From positions 65,323-129,322 of the forward strand of contig JBCDJG010000007.1 of assembly GCA_038748065.1 (NCBI GenBank): DNA of 64,000 nucleotides, read 5' to 3'. Below are positions 60,481 to 64,000 of the stretch, piece after piece. The stretch's first letter is position 1, and each line of letters opens with the position of its first letter. The stretch comes from JBCDJG01 sp038748065. Its GTDB lineage: Bacteria; Pseudomonadota; Gammaproteobacteria; Pseudomonadales; Halieaceae. A program made the position numbers and the translations under genes. A model generated the notes under the pieces. It did no database searches. It had not been told where the DNA came from and was given only the letters and a program-made list of their open reading frames with translations.

Positions 60481-62134
60481 AATACTCCTTGGGCTCTTGG
60501 CAGCCGTATTTATTGCGCCGACAGACGCCGCGCTCATCGCTCAGGTTGACCGTGATCGAATCTCCCTCGGCGACAGCCTGCGCCTTTCAATCACCGGCAC
60601 CGATGGCGACAGTACAGAGCAACTCGAGCTTGCACCACTCTATAGGGACTTCGACGTCCTGCAGCGCTCATCCAAAAGCAGCACGCAGATATTGAACGGT
60701 AAGCGCACGCAGACGCGGCAGCTCATCCTGCAAATATCGCCAAAGCGTGAAGGCACCCTGCAGATTCCCCCCTTACGCGCCGGAGGTGTGGAAAGCAATA
60801 TGCTGCTGGTAGCAGTGGGGCCGGCGCCCGCCGCCGGCGATCCTCAGCAGAGCATCATCTTCACTGCTGAGGTGGACAAGGAGAGCGTCTACGTGCAGGG
60901 TCAAATTCTGCTTACGCTCCGCGTACAGCAGGCGATCAACCTGGAGTCTCGCAGCGTCACCGAAGTCCAGCTTGATTACGCATTCGTCAAGGCACTTGAG
61001 CAAAAGTCTTTCCAACGCACCGTGGACGGCAGAGCATGGCTGGTTCACGAACTACGTTATGCCATTTTCCCCGAGCAGAGCGGAACACTGATCATACCTA
61101 GCCAGGGCTTTACCGCTCGCGAATCCATCGCGCGCCGCAGCATGTTCGACTCAAGCGCGGGCCCCATGGTGCGCCGGACGACGAAACAGCTATCGATCAA
61201 TGTACTACCTCGGCCCGCGGAGTTCACCGGTGGCACCTGGTTGCCCGCACGCAATTTACAGATCGAGGAAAGCTGGTCGAGCCCGCCCGACAGCCTGCGT
61301 GTTGGGGACTCGGCCACACGTACTTTGCGCATCAGCGGCGAGGGCCTCCAGGGCGCACAGCTGCCGCCGGTATTTTTCAATTCAACAGACGGCCTGCGCT
61401 ACTACCCGGATCAGCCGCAAATCAGCGACGCCGAAGTCAGCTCTGGCCTGATGGGCGTGCGCATTGATAGCGCAGCGTTGGTGCCTACCGCAGCCGGTGA
61501 ATGGACCTTGCCCGAGTTACGTATTCCATGGTGGGACACTGCAACCGAACAAATGCGCTATGCGATCGTGCCTGCCCGAAGCCTGAACGTCTTGCCAGCG
61601 CCCGTAGGCGCTGGTGAGAGTCTGCCAACGCAGACTACGCAATCCACAGACCTTAGCAACGCGGCGCAGGCCAGCGCCAGTTCAGTGCGCCTATGGCAGA
61701 TCGTCGCAGCGGCAAGCTTGCTAGGCTGGATGCTGACCCTGGTGTTCCTGTGGCGCAGCCGCAAGGGCGCTGTGACCGTAGCGCAGGCAGAGCGCCCAAC
61801 CCGACCCGGTGAGTCTCGCCTGTTCCGGGAGCTGAGTGCGGCTTGCGCCTCCAACCAGCCACTGGAAGCGCGCCGTCTCTTGCTCGCCTGGTACCGCGAA
61901 GCGGCTGACGCTCCCACCCCGGGATCATTGGCATCGTTGGCCCATGACACCGACGATGAGCAGCTCGCCAACATTCTTCAGCAGCTTGATCGTGCGCTCT
62001 ACGCCGGGGATGGAAAATCCTGGGATGGCTCGGCCCTGGGATCGCGGCTCAGGAGCCTGCGCAAGCAACTCAGCGAACGAGTACGCGAGCAGGCGCGTCG
62101 CTCCAGGTCCCCGACACTGGCCCTGTACCAGTAG
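60464..62134 (+). CDS. batD: BatD-like membrane protein
   Basis: 556-residue protein with a signal peptide (ILLGLLAAVFIAPTDA) and several Ig-like beta domains outside the membrane (DRDRISLGDSLRLSITGTDG; QGILLTLRVQQAI type strands), one C-terminal membrane helix (LWQIVAAASLLGWMLTLVFLW), then a cytosolic helical tail. This is the BatD (oxygen tolerance) layout. The ATG at 60464 overlaps the previous gene by 17 bases; the longer frame would add an unrelated Ser/Arg-rich leader. It closes the operon. Confidence 0.9.
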   Translation: MRPIGKILLGLLAAVFIAPTDAALIAQVDRDRISLGDSLRLSITGTDGDSTEQLELAPLYRDFDVLQRSSKSSTQILNGKRTQTRQLILQISPKREGTLQIPPLRAGGVESNMLLVAVGPAPAAGDPQQSIIFTAEVDKESVYVQGQILLTLRVQQAINLESRSVTEVQLDYAFVKALEQKSFQRTVDGRAWLVHELRYAIFPEQSGTLIIPSQGFTARESIARRSMFDSSAGPMVRRTTKQLSINVLPRPAEFTGGTWLPARNLQIEESWSSPPDSLRVGDSATRTLRISGEGLQGAQLPPVFFNSTDGLRYYPDQPQISDAEVSSGLMGVRIDSAALVPTAAGEWTLPELRIPWWDTATEQMRYAIVPARSLNVLPAPVGAGESLPTQTTQSTDLSNAAQASASSVRLWQIVAAASLLGWMLTLVFLWRSRKGAVTVAQAERPTRPGESRLFRELSAACASNQPLEARRLLLAWYREAADAPTPGSLASLAHDTDDEQLANILQQLDRALYAGDGKSWDGSALGSRLRSLRKQLSERVREQARRSRSPTLALYQ

Positions 62135-62171
62135 AGCGCCATCGGCAAGCCTGCGACACTCGCTTCCCTGC

Positions 62172-63098
62172 TCAGTAGCCCTGCTCGAAATCCACCTGAT
62201 ACAACAGGGTCCGCCCCGCACAGAAGCGACGCGCGTTCTCTGCAAAGAGTTTCACTGCGGCCCGCGCGACCGTTGGAGCGGACGTATGCGAGGTAATGTA
62301 CACGCCGGGCGCCGTCCACAGAGGATCGTCCGCGGGCAGAGGTTCAACACGCAACACATCCAGCACTGCTGCCCTCACCTGCCCGGATTCAAGGCTGGCC
62401 AACAGGTCTTCTTCCACCAGACTGTTGCCGCGTCCGACATTGATCACAATCGCACCAGCGCGCAATCGGCCCAGCATGTCGGCGTCGATCAGATCATCTG
62501 TTTCGGGCGTTTCGGGAAGCACAGCGACGAGGTAATGCAGGCCATCGGCAAAATCGAGTATTCGCTGTCGGTCGAACATCGCATCAAAGTGCGCGGACGC
62601 AGCCCCCGAACGACTACACCCAACCACCTCCATACCAAAAGCCGCGGCGACGCTTGCAAGCTCGGTGCCGATGGACCCGGCGCCAAGTATCCCGAGACGC
62701 TTACCCGCCACTGACTCGTCAGCCTCGGGGAGCCAGGCCCGCGCCTCTGCTCGCATCAGGATATTGCGCTCCAGCGCCAACAGCCAGCCCAGTACAAACT
62801 CGCTCACCGGGCGGCCGAAAATCTCCTTCAAACCCGTCAGAACAAAGTCACGCCTGGGCTGCGCAATCATAGGCCGCAACCCGGCCCAGCTGCTTTGCAC
62901 CCAGCGTATCGCGTCACAGTGCGGCATTAGCTCTGCCAGCAGATCTGGTGGACCAAACAAAACTTCCGCGCCCTTAACTGCCTGTTGCGCAGCGCCCGGA
63001 TCTGTTTCTGTAGTGACCTCCAGACTGCCGACATCTTCCGCCTTAAGCAGGCCTTCGAGGCGCTCGGCGTGCGGGCCGACAATCAAAGTCTTCGTCAT
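62172..63098 (-). CDS. D-isomer-specific 2-hydroxyacid dehydrogenase
   Basis: 308-residue NAD(P)-dependent dehydrogenase, most like the glyoxylate/hydroxypyruvate reductase (GhrA) group. NAD motif GILGAGSIGTELASVAAAF near residue 136, catalytic Arg in INVGRGNSLVEE, Glu in LDVLRVEPLPADDPLW, and His in YITSHTSAPTVA near 278. The ATG at 63098 begins MTKTLIVGPHAERLEG; the frame extends back to 63554 but that part overlaps the next gene and is unrelated. It converges with batD. Confidence 0.92.
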   Translation of the reverse strand: MTKTLIVGPHAERLEGLLKAEDVGSLEVTTETDPGAAQQAVKGAEVLFGPPDLLAELMPHCDAIRWVQSSWAGLRPMIAQPRRDFVLTGLKEIFGRPVSEFVLGWLLALERNILMRAEARAWLPEADESVAGKRLGILGAGSIGTELASVAAAFGMEVVGCSRSGAASAHFDAMFDRQRILDFADGLHYLVAVLPETPETDDLIDADMLGRLRAGAIVINVGRGNSLVEEDLLASLESGQVRAAVLDVLRVEPLPADDPLWTAPGVYITSHTSAPTVARAAVKLFAENARRFCAGRTLLYQVDFEQGY

Positions 63099-63182
63099 AT
63101 CACAGATATCTGAACCGGGCGACTGGCGCGCCGGGGGCGCGCCATTGCTATCCTGTTTAGGTGTTCCGACAGAGTAACAGCA

Positions 63183-63602
63183 ATGAGCGAAAGCGAGCAA
63201 AACAAGAGCCTTGTGGCACAGTTCTTCGATATTCTTAACCGCAATGATATTGCCGCGATGCTGGATTTGTACGCCGAGGACGCTCGGGTTACCACCATGG
63301 GCTCTACCCTGATTTCCGGGACTTTCGGTAAAGATAAGGTCGCCGCCGCCGCAAGTGGCGCCCTCGATGTATTTCCCGAAGGCCTGAAATTTGAAGTACT
63401 GGATGTGGTCGCCGAGGGCGACGGGGTTGCCGTTGAGGCTGAGAGCCGTGGCGAGCACGTATCGGGAAAGACCTATAACAACCTGTACCACTTCAAGTTC
63501 CGCTTTCGTGACGGCAAGCTGCTTGAGCTCAAGGAGTATATGGACACCGAGCACGTAACCGACGTGCTATGTGGGGGTCAGCGCCCGCCCTTTCATGACT
63601 GA
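63183..63602 (+). CDS. NTF2-like / SnoaL-like protein
   Basis: 139-residue single-domain protein with the NTF2-like fold pattern: NKSLVAQFFDILNRNDIAAMLDLYAEDARVTT at the N-terminus, then VLDVVAEGDGVAVEAESRGEHV and YNNLYHFKFRFRDGKLLELKEYMDTEHV. Family members bind or isomerise small hydrophobic molecules, including steroids. The function here is unknown. It is divergent from the hydroxyacid dehydrogenase with an 84-base gap. Confidence 0.88.
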   Translation: MSESEQNKSLVAQFFDILNRNDIAAMLDLYAEDARVTTMGSTLISGTFGKDKVAAAASGALDVFPEGLKFEVLDVVAEGDGVAVEAESRGEHVSGKTYNNLYHFKFRFRDGKLLELKEYMDTEHVTDVLCGGQRPPFHD

Positions 63603-63665
63603 TCACAGATGAGCAATAGGCCGCGGCTGACTTGACACCAAACCAATAACAAGAGGCATCCGAAT

Positions 63666-64000
63666 ATGGACCCGGTATTAGCGCCAATGAAGCGACGCAC
63701 GTTATTCAAGAGAGGGGCTTTCGCGGGCCTCGCAGCCACTGTATTTCAACCCATGATGACCCTCGCGAACGAGGTGCCAGACGGCGGAGCAGCCCACGCT
63801 GAGGCAGCCGACGCAGTGGAAGCACTCCAGGGGGCTCTGAACAAACTGGAAGCGCAGTTTTTAACACCTGAGTTCGCCTTGCGGACACCGCAGGACTTTG
63901 CCGAGGCGCGTCGGGTCATGTTGCATGTGCTGATGCACGCCCTCCACGCCTGGCTGGAAGCCGATCCCGCCCGCCCCTTCTTCGTGTCTTACATCGACAA
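63666..64000 (+). CDS. Partial exported protein with twin-arginine-like leader, cut by the window end
   Basis: An open frame starts at ATG 63666 (AGAGG upstream) and is open to the window end (111 codons). The leader KRRTLFKRGAFAGLAAT has a twin Arg followed by Phe and a moderately hydrophobic stretch, as in Tat signals. The visible mature part has an acidic helix (AEAADAVEALQGALNKLEAQF), PEFALRTPQDFAEARRVMLHVLMHALHAWLEADPARPFFV. The last part resembles the N-terminal region of DUF1214-type proteins, but this is a weak impression. It may be cotranscribed with the NTF2-like gene 63 bases upstream. Confidence 0.6.
   Translation, partial: MDPVLAPMKRRTLFKRGAFAGLAATVFQPMMTLANEVPDGGAAHAEAADAVEALQGALNKLEAQFLTPEFALRTPQDFAEARRVMLHVLMHALHAWLEADPARPFFVSYID

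Noticed and set aside
61836..62714. 292-residue plus-strand frame across batD and the dehydrogenase gene
   Set aside because: It spans the ends of two well-supported convergent genes and resembles no family.
63099..63554. Long N-terminal extension of the 2-hydroxyacid dehydrogenase
   Set aside because: It overlaps the NTF2-like gene; the conserved protein begins at 63098.

Overview
The window is one contig piece of a GC-rich (about 60 %) gammaproteobacterial chromosome. The pointers are the conserved block lptG-lptF / pepA-holC-valS, rapA, rmf, holC, bolA, trhO, ompW under an FNR/ANR-type box, a large NAD-dependent glutamate dehydrogenase and a MoxR-Bat operon. A wax ester synthase (WS/DGAT), DUF3604 and DUF1080 proteins and HsaA-type aromatic catabolism suggest a marine heterotroph of the Halieaceae (OM60/NOR5) or a neighbouring group; that placement is inference.

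Layout. 1-1850: the end of an integrated element, with a partial accessory gene, a tyrosine integrase, candidate integrase arm sites, and a tRNA-Arg(TCT) that keeps its 5' half but not a normal 3' half. 1868-2146: tRNA-His and tRNA-Pro behind a strong promoter, all on the minus strand. 2294-7885: housekeeping and envelope genes (folD, ompW, an MliC/COG3650 lipoprotein, a RarD-like and a TauE/SafE-like transporter, an MHS-family symporter). 7915-13773: a minus-strand catabolic operon (SDR, HsaA-like monooxygenase, meta-cleavage product hydrolase, dienoate hydratase, acylating aldehyde dehydrogenase, ketoacid aldolase) that would turn a ring-opened catechol-type product into pyruvate and an acyl-CoA; the ring-opening dioxygenase and the flavin reductase are not in the window. 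13870-20514: a secreted trypsin-like protease, trhO-bolA, an AraC regulator, an internally repeated protein of unknown function, an OmpR/EnvZ-type two-component pair and an RDD membrane protein.

20511-27809: lptF-lptG divergent from pepA-holC-valS, then a cold-shock protein. 27924-36714: a TetR regulator divergent from a DUF3604 protein and a methyltransferase, a periplasmic repeat protein, a WS/DGAT with a histone-like basic tail, a LysR regulator and TatD. 36702-46261: rapA, a two-gene DUF1080 / cytochrome c unit, YaiI, and a phospholipase D-type lipoprotein. 46298-50176: an SDR, a secreted metallophosphoesterase, a solute-binding protein, YjbQ and rmf. 50211-55052: NAD-glutamate dehydrogenase. 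55144-62134: a six-gene MoxR-DUF58-DUF4381-BatA-BatB/C-BatD operon with translational overlaps and a recognisable promoter. 62172-64000: a 2-hydroxyacid dehydrogenase, an NTF2-like protein, and the start of a protein with a twin-arginine-like leader that runs off the end.

No CRISPR array, insertion sequence, rRNA or replication origin was seen. The only stretch over 300 bases without a protein gene is 1621-2293, which holds the tRNAs, their promoter and the attachment region. Other intergenic gaps are short; those with something visible are listed as features.
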